This document shows positions 39,934 through 53,952 of a stretch of 64,000 nt of DNA, one piece after another. The number at the start of each line of letters is the position of its first letter. The stretch's first letter is position 1. The DNA comes from Glandiceps talaboti (lineage: Eukaryota; Hemichordata; Enteropneusta; Spengelidae): contig NC_135559.1 of the NCBI RefSeq assembly GCF_964340395.1, positions 13,008,759 to 13,072,758 on the forward strand, given 5' to 3'. Both the position numbers and the translations under genes were made by a program. The notes below the pieces were generated by a model. That model was not told the origin of the DNA. It ran no database searches and was given only the letters and a program-made list of their open reading frames with translations.

Positions 39934-41520
39934 ATGACTGAGATCGACAAAAGGTTCCCGGCTTTTGAGCCATATCGCGTAAAATCTGTGGAAAAGATTA
40001 AAACGACTACCCGTGAAGAACGAGTGGAAATTTTAGAAAAGGCGAAGTACAACCCGTTCCATATCAAAGCTGCAGATATTATGATCGATTTGTTAACGGA
40101 CTCTGGGACTTCGGCGATGAGCACTGAACAGTGGTCAGCTCTAATGAGAGGTAAGAACGAATGCCGGTAATTGTCTTTATATAATTATATATCCCTTTAT
40201 GAAGTTGACGCTGTGAATTTTATTTTGATTTATGAATGACATATTTGTGTTTTTATTGTATCAACAGGTGAAGAAAGTTACGCCGGGTCACCAAGCTACT
40301 ATAGATTTGAGTCCGCAGTTAAGAAAATCACGGGGTTTAAGGAGATACTACCAACTCACCAGGGTCGAGCAGCCGAAGATATTCTATTCACGAACATCAT
40401 ACAGCCGGGAGATATAGCCATCAGTAATGGGTTCTTCGATACCACTTGGGCACACGTGGCTAATAATGGAGCGATAGCGTTGAATCTGCCTTCTTTCTCC
40501 AAAGAGACTCTATTCACTGACGTCAAATTCAAAGGCGACATCAGTATCGAAAAACTGATAGACAGACTCGCAGTTGATAGCAGTCGTGTCTGTTTTGTCA
40601 TCCTCACGGTCACCAACAACATTGGAGGTGGACAGCCAGTGAGTATGGCCAATATCAAGGCCACGGCTGCTGTTTGCAGGCGCTACAAGGTCAAGTTGTA
40701 CTTCGATGCATGTCGCTACGCTGAAAATGCTTTTTTCATCAAGAAGTATGAAGATGGTTATCAAAATAAAAGCGTAATTGAAATCGCCCAAGAAATGTTC
40801 AGTTATGCAGAGGGTTGTACTATGTCAGCAAAGAAAGATGGATTGGCTAACATCGGTGGTTTTCTAGCTCTACGTGACACCGAACTGGCAAATGAGTGTC
40901 GCCAGGATCTGATCTTGAAGGAGGGCTACCCAACGTACGGTGGTCTATCAGGGCGTGACTTGGAGTGTATAGCTGTTGGTCTAATGGAAGCTCTCGATGA
41001 GGAGTACCTGCAGTACCGCATAGGACAAGTGGAATACCTGGGCAAACTTTTAACCGATGCTGGTATCCGTATCGTGAGTCCAACAGGTGGTCACGCGGTG
41101 TACGTTGACGCAACCTCCGTTCTCCCTCACATCCCACCACTGCAGTATCCCGGCGTCGCGTTATGTGGTGCCCTTTTCAAGGAAGGCGGTATACGAGCAT
41201 TCGAGATCGGATCACTTTTACTCGGTAAACAACCCGATGGTACGGAAGCTCCAGCTGAATATGAGCTCGTGCGTCTGTGCATACCACGCAGAGTTTATAC
41301 GAGATCACACATGCGTTATATCGCTGCCGTTCACAGATACATCAAGGAGAATTCGCACTTGTTCTCCGGGCTGCAAATCTCTTGGGAGGCGAAACGACTA
41401 CGTCATTTTACGATAGAGTTAGAACCAGTGAAGGAAGAGAAAAAACAACCAAATACAACCGCACAGACAGAACTTGGAAGTTTAGCTACCAATGTACAGG
41501 AGGGTATCACGGTAGTATAA
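39934..41520 (+). CDS. Tryptophanase (L-tryptophan indole-lyase), PLP enzyme, spliced
   Basis: Exons 39934-40150 and 40268-41520 join in frame (phase 1) to 489 codons plus TAA. The ATG has a strong context (CCACCATGA) and lies 18 nt after an acceptor-like CAACAG, so a 5' UTR intron is likely. The family converts L-tryptophan and water to indole, pyruvate and ammonia using pyridoxal phosphate and a monovalent cation. Visible motifs: [11 protein letters not shown] (53-63), THQGRAAE (102-109), GGQPVSMAN (193-201), FDACR (218-222), the PLP-lysine motif SAKKD with Lys262, [11 protein letters not shown] (293-303), GGHAVYVDA (346-354) and [10 protein letters not shown] (408-417). Specificity positions follow tryptophanase rather than tyrosine phenol-lyase: FDTT with Asp130, FEIG with Ile386 and LRHFT with His452. 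A ~30-residue tail after residue 458 is an extension over bacterial enzymes. Tryptophanase is otherwise mainly bacterial, so transfer into this lineage followed by intron gain is inferred. AATAAA sites occur near 42333 and 42447. Confidence 0.95.
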
Positions 41521-42585
41521 TAACCGTGGGGTTCAGAACTAGTGTCGTCAGCTGTGACGTCATGAACGGTAACCATGTCATCTTTTGTAATTATGATTTG
41601 TCTATTGTATCAACTACACCAATGACTATGACGCAGGACTTCCATCAATCACCACGTGAATATATTGAAACCCTAAAGACAATATTACAAAACCTGTATA
41701 TTTCCGTCTGCAATATGCAGAATCTCAGTTCAGTTAATCGTAAAAATCAAACCTTAACTTTTTAATTGCATCCGATCCTGTGACATTCAACTTGGTATAT
41801 ATTGACCGACATGTTCTTGTTGGTATATATTGCATTGACAAGTGTACATATGTGAGTAAAACCAGTGAGATGTCATTCCCCAAATTTTTCTTCGCTCAGC
41901 TAGGGGGCTTTGTCACTTCAAGTCAACGTCAAGTGTCTTTTTAATGAGACTACTAACTGTAAATACTATGTTACTTGAAGTAGTGTGTATACGATATGTA
42001 TAAAGCAATTCTACTTGATAGATAGCATTCGCTTAGATTCAAATCTAGACCTTAAAAATGTCGGGTAGACTCAACGAATTTCAGTTACACCCAAAATGTC
42101 TAGTCACAGATCTAGACATTCCATAAGTGTGCTAAATTGTGGCAGATGGCTAATCATACCGTGTGGCGGCGGGCTTCGACCAATCGTCACACAATATCAT
42201 TTGAGCCTACCTCGCGTAATAAGGGATATGTGACATTAATTACAAGCTACATGCAATCATCACTTTGCAAACACATAGGTGTTATCTAAACTATTTTAAG
42301 ACTTTTGCAGCTTTAAAACGCTCAAACAAAATAAAGAGGTGGTAAGGTTTTCATCGTTTTTAATTGCAAATTTTTTTTAAAAGTTTTCCTAACATTTTTG
42401 AAACGAACGCTTTAAGTGTAACGTTGTACTTTTTGATCACGTTAAAATAAAGTCGACCTTTTAAGTTTTCCGATATTGTTAAGCTTTAGTTTAGTTTCAA
42501 CTGGAAAGATGAAGTCTAAAAATAATCAGACCATGTATAATACGTTACAACGTGACACTGGTGTAAGCATGGAGTTGGGATTTCC

Positions 42586-42587
42586 TC

Positions 42588-42621
<34 letters not shown>

Positions 42622-42630
42622 TGTGTGTGT

Positions 42631-42722
<92 letters not shown>

Positions 42723-42723
42723 G
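42586..42723. repeat. (GT)n then (CAGA)n compound microsatellite
   Basis: GT repeat to 42630 directly followed by CAGA units to 42723, about 1.1 kb downstream of the tryptophanase stop. Confidence 0.98.
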
Positions 42724-44111
42724 GGGGAGGGAGAGGGGATAGGGAGGAATGCTTTTACAGATTTACATACACGTCGGCCAGAAAAGAGCATGGTTCAATG
42801 AACTCGAGAAATATTGGAAAATAACTGTTTACAAGTAGGCGCGTGTGTTCCCCGTGTATGTCACGGGTAACTGTGCAATGCATGGAACAATATCAATCAG
42901 ATAATAACAGGGCGTATTTTAGTTAGCTTTAAATTTGATGTTTTAATCCAGAAACGATGTGAAATTATCGTTTTGTATGTTGAAAGATAATTAATCACAC
43001 CATGTGGGAAAATCACAGTGTATACCAATAAGGTTGTCATTGTAATCCGTTATCTGAAGGAAACTCGAACTCTGACCTTTGTCATCATAAGTTTACATGA
43101 CCTTTCGTTGGCTCGATCGATTGACCCTAGCCAGGTCACGCATACATTGCTACTCAGTGACATGTAATAGTCGCACCATAGGGAACAGGATGAATAAATA
43201 ATTCAATCTCGTGGATTTCCAATACTATTTTCTCTATATTTCAAATAAAGTTTTTGAATATTGCCATATAGTCTGATCAGTAGCTGTTTTCACCGGTTTA
43301 CATTCACGGCACAATGTTTTATTACATAGCTCATCATTTTATTCTGGGGCCGGGGTCAGAGTTTACGACAGGGGGGGGGGGGCCTTAGGAGAAATTATTT
43401 TGTTTAAAAAAAATTCGCAGCCGCCCCCCCCCCCCCACTTTCGCGCTCTCAAAGAAAATTCATGAACCCAAGAATTTTCGTAGCTCCCCCCCCCCCGGCT
43501 ACACATATTGTAATGTGTAATTATACACTGCCACCCCCTTCCCCCGCTCCACTTCACAGATGTATACCTTGTGGTACACTACACTGAACTTACAGTGGAA
43601 ATCAATTCCAGCGTCCATACATAACGATGAGACAAATAGATGACTGTGGGCTTTGCCAAAAAAGGTCTGACATAGGGCTGTAACCTATACTTGGAGATAC
43701 TTAGCTAGCAGGGTTTTCTCTTTCAATCTTGATTCTGGCACAAACAGCATTATAGCTAGTGGGGAGGGTGTGGGAGGTGGTGTCCCACAGTACAGTAAAC
43801 ACTTGTTAAAAAATAAGGACATGTAGGAGGCCATTTAATGGCATAACATTTCAAACGATATACATTATCGAAAGCCATAGAGTACTTGAAAATTGTCTTC
43901 AATACCCCAATTTTACTCGAGTCAATACATTATTATACAACTGTATGGCTATTTTACCGACACTTTACCTTATAGAGATATTTTGGCAGAAACACACATG
44001 TGCTTGGCTATTGATTGCCTCATAAATAAATGTGTGGTAGGTAAACGTAGTTTACAATTTTGCAAAGACAAAGTACAAGGTAAACGACTGCTCCTGAGGT
44101 TTGAATTTTCA

Positions 44112-44456
<345 letters not shown>

Positions 44457-46360
44457 GTCGTGTGCAAACTAACAATATTAATCTTGTCAAATGTTCATTT
44501 TATTCAAACCAGATCATTACCGAGACAAAGTTTACAGCCGTAGGACTGGTCTTTACATTACGTATTTTTACATGGATCAGTAGTATAAAATCAATACAGC
44601 GAAAAGTGTTTGAAAATCAAATCATCACAGTGTCCTTAAAAACAGCTGTCGTCTGCCACAAAAATGGCGCGAAATGACAGACTGAGAAAGGCCATCGAGC
44701 TATCAAGTATAAAGATTTGCTTGATAACTGTCATAATTTCTCTTGTAACTGTCGTCGTGGAATAACATTGTTTTTTGAAGACACTGTGACAAGTTTTTGT
44801 TTGAGAAACACTTCAGTCTGAAAAAATCTCTCTTGCATAATAATATAAACCGATAACATATCTCTAGACGGCGATCAAACAACAACGCTCCGATTCTGTA
44901 TTACTACAATCGTCGTCCCACATCAAAAGTATATTTCAACCGAATGGCGTGGACAAACACACGGGGGTGGGAGGAGGGGTACTCAGTCAATTTTAAACAG
45001 GTACTTGCAAGTCAATCTTCCCTTTAATAGCTAACCCTGTTGAATCTTTTAAACATTCTTAAAGCCCATATTGATTATTTATCAGCAAAGATGGAATCGC
45101 ATATTGAGTATACGACACTTCGAAATGTCTTGTCATTATATAATAGGCTTTTCAAGTTGAAAAAGGGTATCAAAGATAACAGACATCATTCAAGGCTTAA
45201 CTATGTGACGTATAAGTACACTCTCATCAATCGTGAACACCCCCTCCCCCACACCCCCTCACCGATTATTCACAATTTGTAGCGGTTGTCATTACTGATG
45301 AAAGAATCACTGTCTGATAGAAAGAGATATAAAAAAATACCGTTTAAGTAAACCCACAGATATGTGAATACCAGATTAACCGGTGTCTCAGTTCTTAAAT
45401 GACCTCGAGTGCACGTACAGAACATGTACCTTTTAAAGTTACCCGTGTTTGCTTGAATAGCCTTGTACTGAAGTAGTTTGAAGAAGGAAAGTCTAGTACC
45501 ACTACTCTTTTTAAAAAGTAAATATAACAAAAAATCTAAATAAATGCTCCCCACAACAGGAAGGTGTTGTTAGTTATGACGTTCCAAGTACTGTATAACA
45601 ATCGTTCCATGTATAACGATTTATGTTGTTTAACAAGCCTTCGGAGAATGCACAACTCCCTCAAATACTTTACTTATATGTGACTGAATGGCGACATAAT
45701 TTATAACGCTGAATAGAGACGTGGTTTAAAACATTTTGGTGACAACAAATAAACGCTACGAAATGTCTGTGATAATGCAGGAAATGGCAGGATTGTGATA
45801 CTTGACCATGAAGGTCAGGGTCAAGGTCAAAGGTTAATGTCCCATTATAACATTACCTGTAAACATTATTTGAGAGAAATTAGCAATATAAGAATAAGTA
45901 CTCCAATCCATGAGGTTGTGATAGGCAAGAAATGACTTCATTTTGAGAAAAGGTCAGGGTCAAAGGTCAAGGTTTCAAAAGACCGTTTGCAATAATATGG
46001 GGATTGACACTTGAATATAGTCTCTGTGTAGCACAGGTTTTGAGTTTTGACGTAAATATCTATTTTTAACTACAAATATGGCCGCAATTTGGTCAAATTT
46101 GCATATGTCACAAAACTGACGTGCGTATGTCCCATGTGACATGTCATCTTCATGCCATCTTGGAAAGAAATCGGATATTACACGTCTGAGAAATGAGGTA
46201 TTACAGATGGATGGACGCACGCACAGACGGATAGACGAGCAGACAGATGGATGGATGGAATTGCCTTTTAGGGGACCAAAATAATCCAACTCAAAAGAAG
46301 AGAAAATGGGCTGAACAGTGGTTTCGGAGATTTTAGTAATTACGGTTAGGTCAATAAAAA

Positions 46361-46450
46361 TAGCCTGTGTACAGCACTGATCTGTGACTCCGATAGCTCT
46401 CTGAGTTACAAGAGTAATCGGAAACACAGATCAGCTCTGTAGACAGGCTA
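46361..46450. repeat. 90-bp near-perfect hairpin downstream of the deiodinase-like stop
   Basis: TAGCCTGT...ACAGGCTA arms of about 40 nt pair with small internal loops around a ~10-nt loop at 46401-46410. It starts and ends with TA, so it may be a tiny MITE. It lies ~335 nt after the stop codon of the deiodinase-like gene, on its 3' side. Confidence 0.7.
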
Positions 46451-46785
46451 CAAATAAAAAACCGCGTTTTTATCAGTAAAAAACACCATGTGATCTCACT
46501 AGAAATAAATGCAAATATAATATAAACATCACACTTGCTGTTACCATACATGGTTACAGTAGAAATAAAGGTTTGGCAAAAGATTCTTATCACCATTTCT
46601 ATCTTTCTAAAAAAAAACACATGTGTCCATTCTCGTTTTGCAGCCCGATGGAATATTTTAATGTCTCCGTCATCTTGAATAGTCGGTCTGGGGAACATAT
46701 TTAATTAGCAGACTGTCGAAATATCATTAAGTGACTGCTTACAGTACATCATGGAAAAAGCATCATGGCCGATTGAAGTATTTTT

Positions 46786-47092
46786 CTAAGCTTTCTTGAA
46801 ATAGGTTTCCAACCATTCCCTGGCAGACTCGACAAACAAACGCTCTGGTGTCATCACCTGCTGAAATATGTTGACCCCAACATACACGAGTTTATCCCCA
46901 ACCAAGACGAATATTCGATCTGGTTGTGCGCCGTATGCCATGTTGAATGTGTTGTTGAAATCATCTACAACTACACGAATTTTGTCTACGTCATCAGTAT
47001 TTGTGGTGAATGTATCCTCGGCCATATGTATCATTAGTCTGTAAAAAGTAACGAAAATATAATCTAGTCAGATTTCTCAACAATATAGTATG

Positions 47093-47125
<33 letters not shown>

Positions 47126-49602
47126 TCATTCATCCATATATCAATCAATCAATAAATCAGTCAATCAATCAATCAAATAATCGATTGATCGGATCGATTG
47201 ACGGATCAATTAGGGGCGAGATCAATAACTCAATATAGAATAAAAAAACTTAAATTTTATTAGTTATGTCCCGACCCCCACCCCCCACCCCACAAGGCGT
47301 GACATAAATATGTATAACAATTGGCTACTTTATGTCACGCATTCCCACCCCAACCCCCCCCCCCACCCCCACCCCCGCCTTCTAACTTAAGTGACAACAC
47401 TGATGTGAACTGAGAGATTCTAAGGGTAGCTTATACGCCGATTCGGGCGGGTCTCCAGAGGGAAAGTGTTCACCAAGTATGTTCACGTTTTTATTGTCTA
47501 GCTGCTTGGGTGGAACTAACTATAAATGTGACAACACCCACCTAAGAATATTACAGTAATTATACATAGATTACAGACTCCTCGTTTACCCATGTGTGCT
47601 CCACATGATCCGACATCTCACATCATCACAATTAATCATTGTTTCAGAATGTAGTAGCACGTAGTACAAAGTAAGTATGTAGTGAGAAAATACTATTTTA
47701 TCAACATTGACATTTATCGACATGGGTCGGAGCAATATTTTTCAAAAATCAAAAAAAAACTAAAAAGATCAAATAAAACAAAATAAAATCCCGACCGACC
47801 TACCCTATTTTCAGAGGCTATGTTATTGGAAGCACACAATTATTTTTTTTCGCTTAACTTCAACACACAAATGCAGTTGGGGTGCGAAAGCAGATAAGTC
47901 AACAAGTAAACGGGATGTGTGTGAATTGTTCGGTTACCTGGCAGCGTCCCTTCTGTCTTCAATGCTATGTGGAACGTCTACCAGGCTAAAACTGTCTCCA
48001 AGCCCCCAACCTTGTGGCGGATGGACCTCAGAAATGTAAATGAACAGGAATTCTACTTTATCCCAGTAGTCTTGGAAGAGCTGCTTCAGAGAGCCACCGT
48101 CGACGACAGCCTGCAACGTAAACGTTACGATAGTATGTTAGCAAATAGAATCGTTTCAGAGAGGTTTGCTATACACATTATGGTTGTGTTGCGTTTTAAT
48201 TTCTATTATACCATGCACGAGCTAAGTTCTTGGACACAAAATATGGAATATACACCCTGGTCGTTCTACGTCACGACAACGCGCGTCTATGTCATCACAA
48301 CGCGTGTCTACGTCACTGGTTCTGTTCTGTTCGAAATATAAGTCAAAACTTTCAAAATTGTCATTACTTTCCCCTTTGATATTACTGGCGCTGGTATAAT
48401 TATGCTATTCGCCAATACAGAAATACCCGGGACCTAAGGGTTGCCACTACTCGTCGAAAGACCCCTTAGGTCACTCGTATTTTCATTGGCTGAACGAAGA
48501 ACAATATTGGGGGATAACATCCCAAGTAAATTAGCTGCGGTACAGTGCACATAAATAAAGCTTTTGAGAGAGTTTGCCGTATATTTTTTTTGTGCAAGAT
48601 AAACCACCGAGACTTTCAAATAATCAAAAACAAATTCGACGACCGTTTGTGGTTTTTGCGTCGTTTTTTTAAGAGCTGTTTATGAGCTTGTCCTTCAAGT
48701 ACAAGTAGATGTTTGTTTAATAATTTGACAACTAAAATACTAAACTGACATTTTTGTGATGTTAACTGACTGTCTATCACATTATGATGTCGTAAAATGT
48801 TTATCATCGTGACATCATTAGGCCGCTTTAGCAATAGATTATTCTGTGGACCGGAATGGCAGGGAATCAATAACATGGAACACCGTCTTCCAAAAAATCT
48901 AATTTGGTTAAAAACTCGGATTTTTCTAATGGAAATCCGTAGTTGTTCTTTTCCTTCAATTTTATTCTGTTTCAATTCACACACACACAAGTTGCCTCTC
49001 CCCCCCCCTCCCCCCCCCCCCCCCATGCATTGGAAACAACGGTGACACTATTTTTATGTTAGCTGCACTTCTTTTCCTTTCACATTTATTTCTAAGACTG
49101 AGGGACAAAATAGAAAAGTCGGTCCAATTGGCAATTTTCGGAGGAGTCACGATTGCTGAAAATACGCCGGGGTATCGGATAACTTCACCGACAAATGTCG
49201 AACTCAGGAAGGGTTTGTACAATGTTACAGATGCTTTTTGGGTACCCAAGTTTGAAATTCATAGCTATATATACACTGTGCTACAGGTGTTTTGTGTTTG
49301 GTAATTTTGATACCTACTCTCAGCGGGGGTCAGGAAAGTGATGACGTCACGATAAGCAGTGGTTTATCCTTTTGATGACGCAGGTGGCTCAAAGAAATTG
49401 TGGTACCCGTTTCCATGGTGACAAGGTCCACATCTGGCCACGAATCCCCAACTCCAATCTTGGTAGGTTTGGGGGAACTACCAAACTGGTCCAAAAAACT
49501 CAGCCCGCGCATTACCTGGGAAGAAATCGTTATTTGGTTAGAGATTATGATGCCAATTAGTACGGTACAGTAATGGATGGAGGGATGGAAGGATGGAGGG
49601 AA

Positions 49603-49671
<69 letters not shown>

Positions 49672-52600
49672 GTCAGTCAGTCAGTCAGTCAGTCAGTCAG
49701 TCAGTCAGTCAGTCAGTCAGTCAGTCAGTCGGTCAGTCAGTCAGTCAGAATGCATAAAGATGATATAACGATTGAAGAACAAATACCTCTTGGTCCCCTT
49801 GAAAACGTTGGTGTACAGCATAAAATAATGGAATCTTCACTTCGTCTGGATCCTGACCGAATTCCACCGCCAACTTTTTGCTCATTTCAAGCCATATTGA
49901 TATCATTTGAACCAAAACATCTGGTTTACTTGGATCCATTCTTTTACTGTACATCTTGAACATTTCTGGGGATGACATTTCCTCACGAGCACGCCCCAAC
50001 ATTTTTATGACAAGATCCCTGTTGTCGAAGAAACTTGGAGCTGGCGGAAATTTCGTGTTTCTGAATATGATACAAAATTAAATCAATTAATTAAAGGAAA
50101 TGTTTATCTTTTAACCGATCTTTACGAAAACAATACGAAACATTTTTTTTTCAAATCTAAACTACCCTACATTTGGGCTTTGCCCATGGTATTTTTTCAC
50201 CAATGTGTAAGTTTATTCGTTATGGGTTTTTTTCCATGAAAATGTTTTCACTCCCATTTCATTTCTTGATAGATTGCAAATTATTACATGAAATGAAAAA
50301 TACTATAAGTAACAACTAACTTGATTTAATTTATCTTTTTTTCACAACATACATTGTCACAGAAGTGAAAATCGGTTCAGTATTGGAATCGTGACTGGGA
50401 AAGGAATTGGGTCCAACTCCAGATTAGGTTCTATTGAAACTTGAGTGCCACAGCGTATGCATGGTCACAAAACAACAGGTTTTCATATCTGGATTTTACT
50501 CCGAGTCTGAAGTTAACCTTTAAACACATTTAAGTGTCTGTACAATTTATCTACTTCTGCTTGTAAACATTCTGACACAGTCATTATTTGAATTATCTGC
50601 GATTCGCATTTAGGGAGGGTGATTTTCTCTCTTTAGTTACAAGCAACATGTTGACTTTGAGTACTGTTATCACCGATGTATAGGGTCAGGGCTAAGTGTG
50701 CAACATACCGGATTACCACAAATATATTGACTCTCTACCGATGGTCATTTATTGTCGTTCAATTTTAGATTGCACAGTTGATCTTTACACTCCATGATAA
50801 GTTATCAAATTTACAACAAAAAATAACAAATTTTAAGTCTCGAAGAAATGTTCAATTCCTTTGAGATTTCGTATTTATCTTTCTATAAGTCTCCACAATA
50901 ATTTAATTGAGGTAAGTGAATATCAAAAACACGTTTGGATTCCTCATTCCTCTTCTATGTCTACCTGAGTTTGCTATTTTGAATTCAAAAGTTTCAAAGC
51001 AATATTTAATTACATCAATATTATGCCTTAGAATTGTCAGTCTAGATCAATAATCATGCAACTATTACGCATGCGTGTTATCACCATATTGACACACACG
51101 ATATTAAGGGTAAAAGAACAAAACAAGTCAAATTTGGCCAACTTTGCTTAAAAACTGAGAAGTCAACGTACTTAAAATGAGGCCATCACCATAGCAATAT
51201 TGGCAGTATCTCACTTCCTATGTTTCTGTTTGAAAGCGGATGGCCTGGTTTATCCGCCTGCACGTGAAAGCCATTCAAAATAACAATTAATTAAATGTTT
51301 GGCCCTGGCAGCCATAAGTATTTGGGCTTGCTATCAGAGAGTGACATTCAGTGTCCTCACGTGAAACCCAACCCTACCCTACCCGACTTGTTGAGCGACC
51401 GCAGACGATCAATACGTTGTGATAAGTAGGAAGTAGGTTAACCGCCAAGATAAACAACCAACATAAATCTCAATAATCGTGTCTTTTTTGAAGGACGAAA
51501 TATGTAAAATCGATGCTTGGGGGTTCTTTTTGTGACAAATGTACCAAAGTCTACCCCCTCTGGCCATCTTTGATTGCAGACATGGCTAACTTTTCGATGT
51601 CACATGATTTACCTTCGACGCATGCGTGTTGTATAATATTATTCACGTCGTACGTGCATTGTATTAAATCAGTACCACAAAACAAGTTAAGAGTGAGATC
51701 ACGATTTTATGAAAATAAACATGCTCAAATAATAAGTTGATAGGGAGCAATGCAAGGAAATTCATAGAATTCAAATTTCCGTAAAGACTTTTTCGCCCCA
51801 AGCTGTATCAATATAAGACTCATGTACCATCTCTCGACTGATCTATGTGTCTCAGAGATGTGACTAATCACAGAAAATGATAAGGATACATTCAATCAAA
51901 ATATATATAATACCAACGTTGATTTACAAAGGTTATAACGCACAAGCAGTTCAAAGTTTTGAGCATTGAGCTTTCGACCTCTCTTGGTCGACCATCCTCA
52001 TCAGAATGACAAATTTCATAGTTACAGCTAACCACTAGGTGGCGGTATGATCCGCTGATTGTAGTAGTTAGTATATTACGGAACTGCTTGTGCGTTATAA
52101 CCTTTGTAAATGATAACATCTTCCAAGCTGATGGAACATTTTTGGGTCAAAAACAAAAACAAACAGGACGAAGAACTACAATTAGCAACAGAGAGGGCGC
52201 ACTTAAGGTCAGCAAAAGCATTCTGCAGGAACAAACGCTTGTCACTATTGGTACAGACATATTCCAACCATGGTTTGCTACAACCCATCCCCGTTGGCCT
52301 ATAAATTGCCTTTATTGTATACCTTGCAGAGTTTTCGCCTTATCATATAGCGCAAGTAAAACTGGCGCATGTACTAGGTTCACTGTAAGCTTTATGTTTT
52401 CTTGTCTTGTCTTGTCTGTTAATGTACAAAACGCCATTGTGGCTATACACGTAAGGTTCGTCATGCATCGCAGTTAAAATTCCTTATGTAGTTTCAAGGT
52501 TTAACTGTGATTTAAAATTGGCCACGTCTTTCGCTGCTTTTGTACTTGGTGGTAATAAGTTCCATAAAGGTATATAGTCCGTGGATAGAGTGAGTAACGA

Positions 52601-53900
52601 TAACAGTCCAGGAGCGAATGGTGTTGTAGTTTAGCTTGTGTGTTTGACGAGTGGTATGTTTGGTATGGTTTTCCTAGCGGAGGTTTTCCATATTTGTAGG
52701 AGTGATTCCATGCGTTTCTTTGAAGATTTTATTGAGTCTTGCTTTAGTCCATCTATCCTGTAGGGACTCCCAGTCGAGATCTTTTAATATGTCTGTGATG
52801 CTTGTAGTATGTCTGTAGTCATTACTAACAAATCTAGCTGCTCTTCTTTGTACCTTTTTCAGTTGTCCCTGATAGGTTTTCTGGTATTGATCCCAGACTG
52901 CACTGCAGTATTCAAGTCAGGGTTTTGTATGCTTTTTCTTTTGTGTCTCGAGAACAGTTCCAAGGATTTCTTTTTTTAAGTTTGGTGAATGTGTTGGGCC
53001 CATGCATGAGAGGTTATTTGATATTTTCTGGAGAATGGTGTTGTTCATGTGATAGTGGGATGGAGTAAACATTTTCTTGTGTGTTGCGTGCATAATGAAG
53101 CACTTGTGACGTGTTAAACTTCATCTGCCAGGTTTTTTCCCAGTTGCAAAGAGCATATACATCGTTTTGTAGTATTTCTGTATCGGCAAGAGTGTTGATT
53201 TCTTAGGGGCAATATAACGTTAACAAAAAATTGAAAGGAGGCAGTCCTTGCCGAACAGTAGATCAATATACTTTCAATTAAGATATCCAACAGAAGGCCA
53301 GAAACTTTTTTTTAAACTGTTCAACGGGTCCGACCTACCCATATTTTTAGTATTTATTTGTTTTTGGTTATCGGCAATATATCCTCATGCGGGCTTAGCA
53401 TGTCAGTAAAATGCACTCTAATTTTGTTTCATAATTAAGGAGATTATTTAAATATTTTCGGAATAGTACATGTAACAATATTCATTTGAGTCTATTCCAA
53501 ATTATATGATATCTTATACAGTGGGTTACTTGGGTCTGATGATGCATACAAGCGTGAATTGATCATGAGATGTTGCATATGCAACGTACACTAAAAAGCT
53601 TTGCCACAACAAAATACACTTCCATATAATATGTACTGCATAGCATAATTGTTTCAATTCTGGTATTTTATTCAAGCATTGTAAGACTTTAAATTGTGTC
53701 TATGGTTTGATGTTTTATGCCTCTAAATTGCCTCCTACGTTGTCTAATTTTCATTCTTTTTCATCTTTGGAGGGAGTCTCCTTACAATCAGTAGCAATTG
53801 TCGCACTCGAGCCCCGTGCGTGCTATTTGTCTACCGTGAGAACTTATTCGAATCCCCGTTCCACCAGCAAATAGCCCCGTGGGTCCAAGTCCGCGTAACA

Positions 53901-53952
<52 letters not shown>

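Noticed and set aside
39934-41520. Tyrosine phenol-lyase as the identity of the PLP enzyme
   Set aside because: Asp130, Ile386 and His452 match tryptophanase-specific positions; the phenol-lyase Thr, Arg and Phe are absent.
39934-41520. Bacterial contamination as the source of the tryptophanase
   Set aside because: The gene has a spliceosomal intron and is embedded in contiguous animal sequence with repeats shared across the window.
46361-46450. Calling the hairpin a SECIS element
   Set aside because: The UGA and GA fall in a continuous Watson-Crick helix in the simplest fold, so the quartet is not supported without a folding run.
49330-49332. True stop codon or pseudogene in the deiodinase-like gene
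   Set aside because: All other exons are intact and in phase and the TGA is exactly at the family's Sec position with Pro-Pro after it.
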